Part shown: positions 21,601 through 34,388 of the stretch, piece by piece
Numbering within the stretch: the first letter of the stretch is position 1
Layout: the number at the start of each line of letters is the position of its first letter
DNA from: Malachius bipustulatus
Taxonomy: Eukaryota > Arthropoda > Insecta > Coleoptera > Melyridae
Direction of reading: 5' to 3'
DNA: 64,000 nucleotides
NCBI GenBank assembly: GCA_910589415.1
Contig: OU342630.1
Span: forward strand, 76,504,186-76,568,185
Position numbers and translations under genes: made by a program
The notes under the pieces: generated by a model
Told to the model about the DNA's origin: nothing
The model's input: only the letters and a program-made list of their open reading frames with translations
The model's database searches: none

Positions 21601-23630
21601 AGAATAAAATGTTACCTTATACAATTTACAATAATTACATCTAATCTGCTGACGATTAGAAACACATTTATTTTTTCATCGACCATTAAAATTTAATTAA
21701 AGTTAACACAATAGCTTCAAGCAGACTTAATGACCTGGAGTAATGTGTTTAAACTCTTACCGAACAATGATACTTCAAATACAAATTAAACAATTAAATC
21801 TCAGATGAGACACGTTCGAGTTACAACAAAACATAGACCGAGCTTTGGTAATCAAAAACTTTGGACGAAGCTATACAATAGCTAAATAGACCATCTGTTC
21901 GCACAATATCGAAGCTAAGAAGTTTTCCCCGGAGTAATTTCCCGGAAGTAGCACCAGCACGAAATAACCTAGAGATTGAAATATCTGGAGTGAGCGGAGA
22001 TGGTCCCGTTGTATTTTCCGGGGCTTAACATGTTGATGATAATTTCCTCCGAACCAGAGGACGTTAGCCAGATAAAGGGGGAGCATCCCCGAAGCAGATA
22101 CGTGTGAAACGAGACCAGGCCCTATTCCCAATTGAGTTTTCCACCTGAACGTGTGTTTTCAGTTAGTCGAGATCACGTAAAGTTCACCGCTGCTGGGGAG
22201 GAAGGAAGGAGTTGGTCCGTACTTTTATTATTTACGATATTAAGGAGGGTTATCGTGTCTGGATAACGTTAGCCGGGAATTTCTATGTAAATGAAAGCTA
22301 GCTTCGAGTTCGACGGACCCTGATGTGATCATACTTACTGCCAATACCACGTTTATTTATAACAGAGTTTCCATTTCAATTGCCGCTTTTCATGACTACA
22401 TCTTAATATCCCGGCTTTACTTTCGTCATGGTCATATGAGAAGGATATAAAAACTTTCCGATTGCCTGACTTGCTATATGCTATTACTTTGAAGAATTCT
22501 ACACTCTACAGACTGTTTCGAGGGAAGTTGTAGATTTTTATTTTTATTCGTAGGTATAGCCGTAGTTTATTCACAAAAATACCTGAATATTTACTAACTG
22601 CACAAAGATTGTTGCGATAAAGAAGATATTGCGCCAAGTAAGTATGTATGAATAGTAAAACAGAGCCTGAACAATATGGCGCCAGTTTCTAGACATGTTC
22701 CCAGATATTAAGACACACACCCTAAAGACCAAAGTTTTATAAATTCTGATCTAAATAACGGGACTGAAATTTTTGTGGGAGTGAGATATTCATAAGGTGG
22801 TCTGATTTTTTCTAAGGTTTTCTATTCTAAAGTCTAAGGTTGCTATTTTTTGAACCACTTCATATCATGCAAGATATAAACAATAAACTTTCAAATTAAA
22901 GTAACAGGATGGGAAGAATGCTTTCTGTACTTTCCCTTGTATAAAAAATGTGTAATTTTTTATATTATTAAGCCAGTGACGTGAGTAGTAAAGGGGAACA
23001 ATTGCTAAATTAACTATTAAACTAAATTGGCACATTTTTATAGGAATTGATCTGAAATGTTTAAAGTAGACAACTGTAGGTACTAAACCATTAACCGTGG
23101 AAAAGTTAAGCAAACAAATAGTAATTCACAAGGGGGCGGATATTAAAATTTTTTATTTCATGTTCATTTTTTGAAAAGTTCGATTTTAAAAAAACACTTG
23201 TAACTCAACCTTTCAAACTTTATTAGGTCTCGTTTTAAAAAACAAAATTTAAATCCTCGCAGAACCTGTGGAGGATTGTAGATTTTTATTAAACAAAGCT
23301 TTATAAAAAAAAGTTTATGTTAATACAGGGTACCCATTCAAATTACGCAAAATCCCGTTTTTGTTACTCTATTAGGTTGTCAATCTAGAGAACTGAAATT
23401 TTTGGAATAGTTAGATGTCTGGAGGGAGTTATATGGTATTACATTTGAGAAATATCGGTCAAGTCGTTTCAAAATGGCGGCCATTTGAATTTATGATTTA
23501 TGAATTGATATTTTTATTTTTATATTGATATGAATTAAAATTTTAAGATTTTCTCATTCAATCATCACTTTTCTTTGTAAAGTTCTCAAATAAAAGTATT
23601 TAAAAAATTGAAAATGTGCATTAATCTTAG
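21601..23630. other. No recognised gene; GC-richer island at 21870-22330
   Basis: The island has ordinary complexity and no repeat structure but also no frame with a known domain; a minus-strand frame at 21871-22131 looks like chance. A single CAGGGTA-type end (acagggtacccattcaa) lies at 23329 without a visible partner. Confidence 0.45.
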
Positions 23631-23775
23631 GTCGTAGGAAAAATAGTGTACATTATAGTGTGGAAAGTGACATTTTACTCTCGCGGTATTGTCGTACTCG
23701 GCTGCCGCCTCAGACAATAACAACCTCCCACTCGTGTGAAATGGGTTACTTTCCACACTGTTAATGCAATATACT
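23631..23775. mobile_element. Small hairpin MITE
   Basis: Starts ggtcgtaggaaaaatagtgta and contains agtgtggaaagt at 23657 with its inverse actttccacact at 23748, around a GC-rich centre (cggctgccgcc). A second copy with the same left end lies at 56003-56160. Non-coding. Confidence 0.65.
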
Positions 23776-23894
23776 ACAACGAATGAACACTCGCGAAGTA
23801 CTCTGGTTCCATATTTGTTTATATTATCTTATAATTAAGTTAAAAGCCAGCTGATTCGCGATAGTTCTATCTGACAAGACAGGAATGTCATATT

Positions 23895-24060
23895 CTAATA
23901 ATACAGAATTCCAGAATAATTCCGCGCATGTTAGAAAACGCGCGGCTGTGTCTAGCTGAAACACCGGTGAAACTCCTAGAACATTTCGAGAACCACGGCC
24001 GGCGTGTATAAAAGTGTTAACCTAGAACTTGGAACACAACAGAGTACAAAGTATGGACTA
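23895..24060 (+). promoter_or_regulatory. Heat-shock-type promoter candidate
   Basis: A TATA box (tataaaag, 24007-24014) is preceded by clusters of inverted GAA/TTC units: ttccagaataattc at 23909-23922 and agaacatttcgagaac at 23978-23993, both containing the canonical 8-base cores TTCCAGAA and TTCGAGAA of heat-shock elements. Start of transcription would be expected near 24037 (aacacaacagag). The following sequence (gacaagtgaagtaaactcagc) has the A-rich look of insect hsp 5' leaders, but the ATGs at 24052 and 24118 open only 2- and 7-codon frames. Either it drives a spliced or non-coding RNA, or it is a promoter fragment. Spacing within the heat-shock elements is imperfect by one base. Confidence 0.45.
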
Positions 24061-25089
24061 GTGGTGAAAGATAAGGTTTTGACAAGTGAAGTAAACTCAG
24101 CAGAATAGTTTTGTTTAATGGTGTGTGTAAAGAAGACCTGATTATTGTCAGTTGATTTGTTATTGTCGTTGTAGTTAGTCAGAACGTTTCAATTCTATTA
24201 ACGATATCGCAGTAACACATTATATAAAATAATTTTTGTTTGTTTTTTGATCCCCGCTGAACACACTGACTGAATTCTTGGGGATTCCCCACGAAACACC
24301 ATGTCAAAATAATTATTATAGTTATATGTATAGTAAACTTTCTAAATCAAAATCAAAATGCGCCATATCAGCTACCTATAAAAATAAAAATAATATTAAT
24401 TAAAGTACCCTATATACGTACGTACTACTTTCGATCAGTAAAATTACATTTAACATCTGGATATGAAACCATAAAAAACATTTGTGGTCTGTACGCTACT
24501 GGCTACTGGATACGATGAGGATTTTCTTTTAATTATCTCCTAAGACAGGTTTCAGGTTTCTTGCACAGTACTCGGTGCCTCTTTCAGACATTTCAGAGCC
24601 ACTCATCAGGTCACGGATACCAACCCCACCTTGCCCGGCCTACAGCTAATGGTTTACAGGTATTAAGTTACGGATAGGCACTAGGGGGTCGAGAAATGAT
24701 TTAATGATTTCAATAATGAAGAAGGTTTGTTTTTGTTAACTCCGCCGGTTATTGTCTGCGTCTAGAGAGCAGCCGCAGCAGCCAATTAAAGAAAAATAAA
24801 AGTAGGCTAAAACTAAAACAATAGGTCGTTGGGTCTTTGGAATTTCCGGCGCACATTCTAGACAAAAATACCACAACCAAAATGCTAAAAATACCAATAT
24901 GGTAATAATTCTTTAATTAGTAGCAATTAAATATTAATAGCCGAGACGGCGAAGAAAAAAGTATTAAAAAATAAATTTTTGAGGTATATGGTAGAGTATT
25001 ATCGGCGAGATTATTGTTGGAATCACTTTGTTTTAATGCACTAAGTTTGATTACAAATTGGTGCTTGATTTCATTATTATTATTATCAT
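24061..25089. other. No recognised gene
   Basis: Follows the promoter candidate. No frame longer than about 60 codons makes sense; a GC-richer part lies at about 24540-24790. If a transcript starts near 24037, its downstream exon structure cannot be read from here. Confidence 0.4.
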
Positions 25090-26784
25090 TAGTTCCTGTC
25101 AACTTTTAGTGTAACATATACAGGGTGTCTGCTTAAGGCTGGCCACCGGCTATATCTCGGAAACTAATGGGCCTATAACCTCAAAATAAAAAATTTCCAG
25201 ACATAAGTGATCAAGAGATATTTTCAAGATGGCCGCACTTCCGGAAATACCGGAAGTTGACACCTAATTCGTTATTTTAACGGAAACACCCTGTAAAACT
25301 TTATATTTTTTAAATGTCTTAAGAAATCTAATACAGGTGGTTTTCACCATTGGAATTTAGATTGAGCGGTTTATGAGTTATAAACAAGTGAAAATCGAAA
25401 ATTTTCAACTTCAAAGCAGTCTAGAACTAGAACGGCTCAAGATATCTAAAAACGGTTTACATGTCCCTATCTTAACTTTTCACATAGTATCCTACTATGT
25501 TGTTTAAATTTTAATACAGGGTGATGAAAAATCGGATAATTTTCATCACCCTGTATCAAAATTTACTCCACATACTGGGATAAAACGTAAAAAGTTAGGA
25601 TAGGGACATGTAAACCGTTTTTGGATATCTTAAGCCGTTCTAATTCTAGACTGCTTTGAAGTTGAAAATTTTCGATTTTCACTTGTTAACTCTCATAACA
25701 CTCATAAACCGCTCAATCTAAATTCCAATGGTGAAAACCACCTGTATTCGATTTTTTCAGACATTTAAAAAATATAATAATATACAGAGTGTTCCTGTTA
25801 AAATAACGAAGTAGGTGTCAACTTCCTGTATTTCCAGAAGCGCGGCCATCTTGAAAATATTTTCATTGAATGATCACTTATGTCTGGAAATTTTTTATTT
25901 TGAGGTTCTAGGTCCATTAGTTTCCGAGATATAGCCGGTGGTCAGCCTTAAGCAGACACCCTGTATGAATCAGAAAAGTTGATCGTTATAAAAGTTTCTA
26001 AAAAATAAGCACTGATAGAGGTCGATAGGTACAATAATTATTATTGTCATCTTGCAAATAGTCTCGAAATCTCAAAGACCCGTTTTATTCGCTATTTTTT
26101 ACTCGAACCAATTATTGCATAATTTGAACGGCTGGAAATTCTTGAAGATGGTGTATATGTATACATATTATGTTATTCCAATAATATACAAAAAAAATTC
26201 AGCAAGATCGGTTCATTACATTTTGAGTAATTGACGATCAAATTTTTTATGCTTAATTTAATTAACAATAGCGCAATTTTCTTGTAAAAAATTCAAATTA
26301 TATCCAAGCCAGGCTAGAAATTTTTTAAAACTATTAAACAACAATGTCCCGTTAGAATTAAAAAAAAAAAAAAACAATTCTAACTGATTTTATAATTAAT
26401 TATTATTTTTTTAATTAATTAGGTACCTACTCATTTCATCTCGACGAGTTATCCAAAAATTAGTACAAAAAATTTTGTACGAAGTAGGAAAGCCAAGATA
26501 ATGATGATAATCTTCACTTTCCGGCTTACCTATACATACCCTCTTCAATAATTTTCAGCCCTCTATATCATGCAGTAAGTTTTGAGTAAAAAAAAAAAAC
26601 AACAAATAGTGAAAAAACGGGTTTTTTGAGCTTTCGAGGTTATTTGCAAGTAAATGTTGCATTCAACGACTTCTATCGCTGCTTATTTTTCGAGTTATTT
26701 TTAGAGAATTTGATAGCGAACAACTTTTTTAGTTCATAATAATGTTACACTAAAAGTGAGACTAAAAGTTAACAGGAACAGGAA
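25090..26784. mobile_element. Outer inverted-repeat element containing a family 1 palindrome
   Basis: gttcctgtcaacttttagtgtaaca at 25092-25116 is inverted at 26745-26780 (tgttacactaaaagt...ttaacaggaac), and a second inverted pair, gttgatcgttataaaag...aaaaataagcac near 25978-26012 versus 26664-26726, lies inside. The long palindrome 25118-25967 sits in the left part, so this is at least two nested insertions. Non-coding. Confidence 0.6.
25118..25967. mobile_element. Long palindrome, family 1, second copy
   Basis: tacagggtgtctgcttaagg at the left and ccttaagcagacaccctgta at the right. The arms of about 410 bases are inverted over their whole length. The centre (25516-25554) is a small cagggtgatgaaaa...ttttcatcaccctg palindrome as in 18365-19240, and the inner arm text (acggctcaagat..., gtttacatgtccctatcttaac) is shared with that copy. 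Internal module ends occur at 25295 (acaccctgta) and 25792 (tacagagtgttcc). Confidence 0.9.
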
Positions 26785-28051
26785 CGGAGATACCTAAAGG
26801 AGATGGAGATGAAGTTCCTATTTTTTTCACTAATAATAATTGGTAATTATTAAATCAAACAGTGCACCAATTGGACGATACCGAGTTAAGCCAAGAATTT
26901 TGTTTGTTGATAATGCCACAGTTCAGTTAGACGAAAAACGATATAATGAGGGGATTATCACAGACAATTAAACAAAACTGGCCTTGCAAGATACCTGCGA
27001 GGCCTTTCCCATCTACATCTGGCAGTGTTGCCAGATTTATTTTGAGTAACTGCTACTTATTCGAAACTAAAGAGTGGCTATTCAAATAAGTTTTATGCCA
27101 TTTACTATGTATATTCGTGGGATTGTTGACTTGACGAATTATTAGTTATAGCAACAAAATCATGACCTTTCATGTTTTCCATATTTTCATGTTGAAATGA
27201 TTATTGTAAAATTGACTCCCCTAATTATTTGACCGAGAACTAATAAATGAATAATTTTTCAATAATTTTTCAAGAATTAAGACAAGTGCCTTTTCTTTTA
27301 CATTACATCATAATTATTAGAATTATTGATTAATTAATTAATTATTTAATTAATTAATTAATTAATTATTGATCCATTTCAATTATTGATCCGTTTTCGT
27401 GAAAATTAGAGAACATTTCTTACTAAAGCAATTTAATTCTAAATAATTTAATACTAAGGAAAGTTGTTAATTCATTGTTTATCAAGGCAGTTCTAATACA
27501 ACTTTCAGTTCTTTCAACTGAAAAGCTTTCAACAGTTTTTCCTAATTTTCTCAAAGACAACTTACCCAATTAAAAATCTAATATCAGTATCCCTAGTGTT
27601 GATTACTTTTTATGGTTTTATTTAGGTAAAGCAGCGACGTGTACTTTTCCATTGATGTTTCATGTCTCTGTTGTTTAGTGTAAAATAAAAAGATTTATTT
27701 ATTTATAATTTACCCGGAATAGTTATCATTTATAAAATGACCCGGAAAATAATCAACCAAGTCTCCATTGGCTTCAACGGTTTCTAGAAATTCCTTGGCC
27801 CAACTGAGCCATTGGATAAAAGGACCCCCCCCCTGAATTCGGAAGAGTCGCTCAGGTAATATGGACCAACTCGGAAACGCTACATCAATTTGAAAGCAAA
27901 CTTCGGGTATTCAAGTACGCCCTAAAACGAAGCGATTCCAACAATATTCTCGCCTATACCTCAAAAATCCAATCAAAACTCCCCAAGGTTTTTTTAGCCC
28001 ATAACACAGGGTTGAATTATTACTTTTAAGCGCACTAATTGATTTGTAAAT
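26785..28051. other. No recognised gene; TTAATTAA tract
   Basis: AT-rich. The tract at about 27328-27368 is repeated ttaa/aatt. A run of nine C lies near 27825. Confidence 0.5.
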
Positions 28052-29356
28052 ATACAGGTTGTTGGAAAAGTCCGGGTATTTCCCAATAAATCCTTCAATT
28101 TTGAGTTTTGAAAAAAATTAAAAAAAAAAAACAGGAAATTTTTATAATTAAATTCTAAATCATCTATCAATGTAAAAATTATTTTTACAAGGGATTCCTT
28201 GGCTCAATAATGACATTGTCAATTTTTTTCAACAGGACATGATATGCACCTGTATATTTTTGTTTTCATATTTTCCGTGTGAAAAAAAAATGGTTTTTAC
28301 TATTTAAAAATCGCAATGTTTCATTTTACAGGGTGATGAAAATAATCAGATTTCTCATCACTCTGTAAAAATTTTTAATCTACATATAATATAGGATAGG
28401 ATAGACAAAGTATGTACATAAAAAATTGAAATAGGGGCATTTAAGCTGTTTTGCGATATCTTGAGCCGTTTTTAATGTAAATAATTTTAAAAATTGAAAA
28501 TGGCGATTTTCACTTGTTTATAACTATAACTCATAACCGGCTCAATTGAATAATTCTCAATTGAAACTGCAACTGGAAAAACCATTGTTCTTCTTATATC
28601 AGGTTGTCTCATTAAAAAAAAAAAAGTCATTATATACATCCGCGGCTCCTACAGTTTCACTATGACACCTATATAGGGGTGGAGAACATACCTATAGTAA
28701 CACCAGGAAGGTATTCATTAGCTTTGCAAATAAAAGGGAAGGCCACAAAACGACTTTAAAAATTGATTTTGGGAGTGCAACGAAAGTACGGTCCTGACAC
28801 AAGCTCTCGGATCTAACTACAGATGATGATGAAACCACTTATACAACAATGGGAACCGCTCCCAAACGTATTCAGGCACGTATTTTGCAATATATCCGCT
28901 TATTCATATCGTGAAAAGTCCACAGGATTGATGTTACGATTTTTGGAATATAAATGCAAAATAAATGCAAATTTGAAAATAAAAATCGTGCTACCGTTAT
29001 TCTCGAAGATTTTCCTTGTCCTGAAAGTGAAGAAAAGAATAGAAATTCCACCGTAGTGTCAAAGAGGCCTTAGTTGTGATCTTAATATTAGTTTGCAATG
29101 GCTGTTTTTAGCGTCTTACCCACCCAGCACCCCTAATTCGCTCCTCGGTCCCGAAAAAATTGATGAAACTTAGGAGCCGTGGATGTATACAATTACCAAA
29201 AAAAAAAAACAATGTCGTCATTACTGAGCCTAGGAACACCCTGTATAAAATATTTTACATCAATAGAAAGAAAATTAAATTGTAAAATTGACCTGTTTAT
29301 TTCATTTTTTCAAAATTCAAAATTATTGAGGGACGGAACTTTTCAACACCCGGTAT
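28052..29356. mobile_element. TIR element with nested palindromes
   Basis: Left end tacaggttgttggaaaag at 28052 and right end cttttcaacacccggta at 29337-29354 are inverted, and the next 60 bases also pair (cttcaattttgagttttgaa against ttcaaaattcaaaattattg). Inside are a diverged relative of family 1 (about 28140-28608, centre tacagggtgatgaaaat...catcactctgta at 28328-28370) and a second inverted pair, tatacatccgcggctcctac at 28636 versus gtaggagccgtggatgtata-type sequence at 29171-29190, closing with aacaccctgta at 29235-29245. Non-coding. Confidence 0.65.
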
Positions 29357-30888
29357 AGTAGAGAATAAGAAAATAATTTGTATTTCAAGACAAATATTAA
29401 AGTCTTAGCAAATCTTGACAACTAAATCATTTATGACGGAAGTCTGAAGTAGAAAAATGTCTTCTTTTGATCCTTTATCGATCTTCATCTTTATTAGATA
29501 GCAAATCGAGAACGATTCAGAATAGTTTTATGAAATAGGTTGACTTTGCTTTCAAATCAGAGAACTCTTATGAACGTTTGATAAAAGTAAAAGTACACAA
29601 TCGCAAGCAATATTGCCTATACAAGCAAACTTGCCAAGTTCTAAAGATTTAGCAGACATGCACGCTCGTCGTACTAGTATAACATCTATTGTTCCATTTT
29701 CTATCAAAAACCACAAACGCCAGATTGATCCTTTCAAATATTCATCATTTATTGTTCGCTTCATCTAAACTTAAAAGTCGCCGAGGAATTCTTTCAAGAG
29801 CAAAAATATTGCTGCAGTACTTCAGAACTTCAGATTATTCCTCGCTTCACGTGAAGTTCATCTATATCAGTCATCGCTCATGCGACTGCATAAGCGTTGT
29901 ATCGCAAATTGTTCTCCATGAGAATTTCGAAGCATTCGTTGAATTTTAAGTTTTAACCGGCATTCCTTTCCGTATAATAACTCCCTTTTATCTTTTGCTG
30001 CAATGCAATTTGAGGAGTAGCGAGTGTGAAACGATTATCACTGGAAAATGAGGAAGTGAGGAAGCCGAGAATCTCCATTTAATTACAGACGCTGGGTGAA
30101 AGGAAGGCGATGCCGATGCTGGAAGAAAGGCTCATGAAAGAAACGCTCTGCTCCTGTCGGTAACTCTGGAATTCTGGATACCTACGTGATGCCGCAGCAG
30201 CATGAAATAGCGTGTACAAACAGCAAAAATCAACACCACCGGTTGCCAAATATACTTTGCAATATCTACTTTCTGATATTCGAAGAATCTTCAGAAAATT
30301 ACAGAAAATATTCGCCTGATAATACTCTTCATTAACATTAATTTAATTACCTCATGGTTTACTGAATAAAATATAAACATGTTAAGCATGTTTGAATTTC
30401 AAGAGGGTTAAAATTCAATATGGCGGTCGTATTTAGGGAAAAGTAAAATTGACCATCATTACGCAAAAGTTAGGGTGCTTAGATTATTTTTGATATTGAC
30501 AGTAGTAAAAGGCTAAAAAAGGGTATATTATGTCCTATATGTCCAGATCTTTTTTAGAAGATTTCCCACTGATCTTGAAAGGGAAAAATACTAAATGAAA
30601 TCACATCACAACACATTGTAGATTCTTGAACCGTGTTACAGTGGCATACGTATTCCGGACGATTTGAGCAAAACTGTAGTTAACTACAGATCTACTAATT
30701 CTAAGATAACTGAATTATTGACTAACCCGATACTAACACTTATTATTGACTCCTGTTAAAATGTAATGGACCTGCAAATAAACTAGACAAAGCGCAAAAA
30801 TTAAAGTGTCGCACCCCAAAATTTTTCCCCGATTTCGATTTTTTTTTCTTCGATATTTCCCATGGATTTAGATTTTGTTTTCGTTAGA
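29357..30888. other. No recognised gene
   Basis: Overlapping frames on both strands at 29552-29949 share no known domain. A GC-richer part lies at 29970-30200. Confidence 0.45.
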
Positions 30889-32215
30889 CAGGGTGATATG
30901 TGAAGGCGTTCGTCAAACTACTTCACGGTTTTCGTACCCCTGTTTTCCAAATAATTTTTCCTTATATAAGTTTTGATGAGCAACATTTTAAAGTTTGATG
31001 TTTCACCTCGAGGCGGTTTTAAATTTTCGATTTAACACCTGCATTTACAGGGTGATCTCAAAAAAAACTTTTCTTGAAGAGTTTATAAAGTTTAAGGAAA
31101 GTTTTCTCTTGAAGGGCCTATTTTTTTTCTTCGCCAAACAATTTTGGAAATTTAAGCTTCGTATTTAAACTGAAACTTCAGGCAAGAAAATGCAGGGGCG
31201 AAAATTGATTCAGAACAATCAATAAAAGCAAAAGATTGCATAAAAAATTACTCGAAATTAAGTTTAATCTGGAAACAGGTTTTGGGAGGAAAATTGAATG
31301 AAAATCAACTTGTCTCCAAATTAGCCTGCATGTTCAGAGCTCGTACCTGAAAAGTTGGTTGCATACAAAAAGCCTAATTTTTGCGTAAATTCAAACCAAC
31401 GCAAGCAAGCAGGTGCATTTACCATCCCTCCTCCTGCCACCCTCATCCCCGTTTTCACGAAGAAAATCGTACATTCGTCTGGTCACCTCTGTTCGAGACA
31501 CAGACATCGCTCATTCACGTCGGTTCCGCTACGGCTCTTTATGAATAACTCAAAACTCAACATAAATCACTCAATATAAATCTCTCAACTCATTAATCGG
31601 TAATTAAAGTGACTAGCGCCTATAATCGGTTGTCACATCAGCATTCAGAGAATTCCAGCGACTGGCACCCACTCTCCAAGGTGGGTGCACTATTATTATT
31701 ATTTCTTATTGCCTTGCTTTTGGTCTCAACAATCAAATTTAAACATCAAATCACAACACTGCATTTGTGAAAAATTTGAGAATTTTCTTTCTGTTGCGAG
31801 TTAGAAAATGTTGCTAACAACAGCCAAATTACATCTCCATGTTTTCATGCAAGAAAATTCTCAAATTGTTCACAAATGAAGGATAGTTCGAAGGCAAGTT
31901 GATTTTCACTCAATTTTCCACCCAAAGCCTGTTTCAGCAGATGTAATTTAAATTTGAGTAATTTTTTATCCGATCTTTTGTTTCTAATGTTTGTTTTGAG
32001 TCAATTTTAACCCTGGATTTTCTTGCCTGAAGTTTCAAGAGCAAATCAGCAAGCAGTTTTTTTTTTAGATCACCCTGTAAAAACACTAAAAGCAGGTGAA
32101 AAACAGAAAATTTGAAAACCGTTTCGAGGTGATACATCAAACTTTTTTTCTCAAAAAAAATTTCCAAAACTTAAAAAAATATATTGGGAAACGCGGGTAC
32201 GAAAACCGCGGCGTG
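30889..32215. mobile_element. Long fold-back with a unique loop
   Basis: The arms are about 30910-31320 and 31860-32215. Inverted matches include cggttttcgtacccctg, gtttgatgtttcacctcga, gcatttacagggtgatct (31036-31055 versus agatcaccctgtaaa at 32069-32083), aacttcaggcaagaaaat and ggaaaattgaatgaaaatcaact. The loop of about 540 bases (31320-31860) is not repetitive and is GC-richer; it includes the short hairpin ggcacccac-tctccaag-gtgggtgc at 31665-31690. A 74-codon frame in the loop (31355-31579) has no domain signature. Left tip cagggtgatatg; the right tip is not clearly matched. Confidence 0.75.
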
Positions 32216-34026
32216 ATATTGAATTTTTTTGAGTTAAGATCCAATAAAACAGAAAAATAAAGGATAGGGCTGCTGATATGCGAAACCGAAATCGAGATCC
32301 CTTGGGAATATGCTCGGGAATATGGAAAACTATCCCCAATCAAAATCAGGCAAATATTGCAATGCGACAATTTCATTTTTGCGTAATGTATATTCCCGCC
32401 GTCCTTTTTCCATAAAACAAACTGTTCATTCGACCATTCCTGGCCGACATTGATTGTATCGCTCTATTATTATCCGTACTAGATGGTTCCGTCCGATAAT
32501 GGACGCTACCGACGACTCCACGACAGGTATCGTTATTACTTTTAATGTTACTTATAATTCTCTGGATTCTTTGCATCTGGTATAATACGTGTGAGCGTGA
32601 GCTCGGTAAAGTTGGCTCCCCTAAGTGCGAATTTTTATAAAATTCAAACAAAAAAACGTTTCTCTACCGGTTTTCCATGTTTGTCAACCAAAATTGTCGA
32701 TTTTTTCAATTTTGCCGTAACTGTTTTTGAAGGGTGGACAAACGAATGCGTTTTGAAAATTAATGAAATGTGTTCATCAATTTTTTTAACTTCGTCATAA
32801 CTTTGTTTGAATTTGAAGGGTGGGGACAAAAAAAGTTTTGGTTGGACTAACGTGGACAGACGAATACCGTTAATTGAGCTGTGAGAGTGAATTAGTTGGC
32901 CAGATAACGAGTCCTGATAAGATGTTGACTCTAAACAGGATAACAAACTTCCGCAGAGATTGGTAACCAGGAACGGTCGAAGCAACACGACTTTAATAAT
33001 AACGACCGGGAACGATGAACCCAAAATAGAATCGCAAACAGAAGAAGCATTGTTAGACTTGGGTTTAACTGTTCTTCAAAAAGCTATTTACAAAGTAATA
33101 ATGTACAAACATAATAATAATAATAAAACATGTAATAATGTACAATAATTTATACTTGAATGATAATAGTAAAACTGCTTTCTACAAAAAGCCATTATGC
33201 ATCGGTAAAATACTATAATTTATCTGCGACTACCTATATTTGAATAACGCTGCTATTATTATTATTCAATCGAACTGTCATTATTATCCAACAGGGAAAT
33301 AATATAATCAATGTCACTATTTTGCTAAAATTAGAATAATAATAACGGATTTGTTGTCTAATAATTGAACTATGCATTGAGACGATTTTTCCTTATTCCT
33401 GCTTCATATTTTCAGTCTCCATAATGATACACCTCCAATCTAATCACATGGCAACATCGCAATCGTGGTTTTCTTCTCCAAACAAAATTTCGAATTCGCC
33501 GAGTGAACGACCGCTCCTGCTACTCTACTCTTAGACAAAAGCTAGAGGTGCTCCTCTCCGGTTCCGCTCCGACGAGCCTCCTTCCTGCTGTTGGTACTGA
33601 AATTGCTTCCGTTGCTCGAGCGAGCATGCTGGACGTGTCATGTCATCTGCTAAATTTTTCAGTTTCCAGCTCATCTTCAGGCGCGTACAACTTACACACA
33701 AGGACTCTCGTCGTAAATTGAAAAACATTTTATCTCGGCGGCGGCGTCGTCGTTTCGTGCATTGTGTTTAGAATGTTTAGATGCAGGCTCGAAAGCGAAC
33801 GGCATTCAAATGGTAATTTGATGAAACCGGAACAATGCATTTTAAACATTTACCCTAAAGCCACACGACAACGCCATAGGTGAAATCTGATGCTGTAAAG
33901 TTTTCTACCAACTTGAAGATATAAAATAAAAGAAAATTTTATTTTTCAAATGCGGGGCAAATGTTCATTTCTTGCTTTTAATTTAATTGAGTAGTTTGAT
34001 TTATCTTTCAGTTTACAAAAATTTTC
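32216..34026. other. Repeat fragment then unique GC-richer sequence
   Basis: 32604-32890 is a copy of the GTTGGCACCC repeat family (separate entry). 33480-33830 is a GC-richer stretch (ggcggcggcgtcgtcg near 33738) with overlapping short frames on both strands. It could be an untranslated first exon or regulatory island, but nothing proves it. Confidence 0.4.
32604..32890 (+). repeat. GTTGGCACCC-family repeat, copy 1
   Basis: Begins with a variant of the family end (aaagttggctcccctaagtg) and contains gtttgtcaacc and gtggacaaacg words spaced along the copy, like the copies at 52222-52560 and 57633-59058. The right end (acgtggacagacgaataccgtt) matches the inner right arm of the 57633-59058 element, so this is a shortened copy lacking the terminal right repeat. 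Confidence 0.6.
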
Positions 34027-34388
34027 AGGGCGAACTTTTGTTTAAAAATAATTTAGCCCGGTCCTGGAAATAACACAATAAAGTGACAGCAACGATGTAA
34101 TTAAAGCATCTGTACTTATCTGTACTTATTTTAGTTAAAGTATCTGCAATTCATAACGTTTATTTTAAATTATGACAAAATTATGTGATACGACATGGTG
34201 ACTTTTCAGTTTTGGTCAGATTCGTTCGTTTATAAAAAATGCCACGAAAATGTGGCAAAAATTTCACATACGGTTTTTATTGTGCACTTTGAAAATCAAA
34301 AATTATTTTTTATCGCATACCTACAGGGTGAACTTCTTAGTTCGAACTCTCCCAATCAAATTTTCTTAAGCCGGTCCTGGAATTTCTA
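34027..34388 (+). repeat. Direct repeat flanking a 250-bp segment
   Basis: cagggcgaactttt...tttagcccggtcctggaaat (34027-34075) recurs as cagggtgaacttct...cttaagccggtcctggaatt (34325-34387). The two units are diverged direct repeats, perhaps from duplication of one CAGGGTG-ended fragment. Confidence 0.6.

Noticed and set aside
29552..29949. Overlapping 70- and 86-codon frames on opposite strands, suspected chemoreceptor piece
   Set aside because: No conserved receptor motif and both strands are equally open; chance is more likely.
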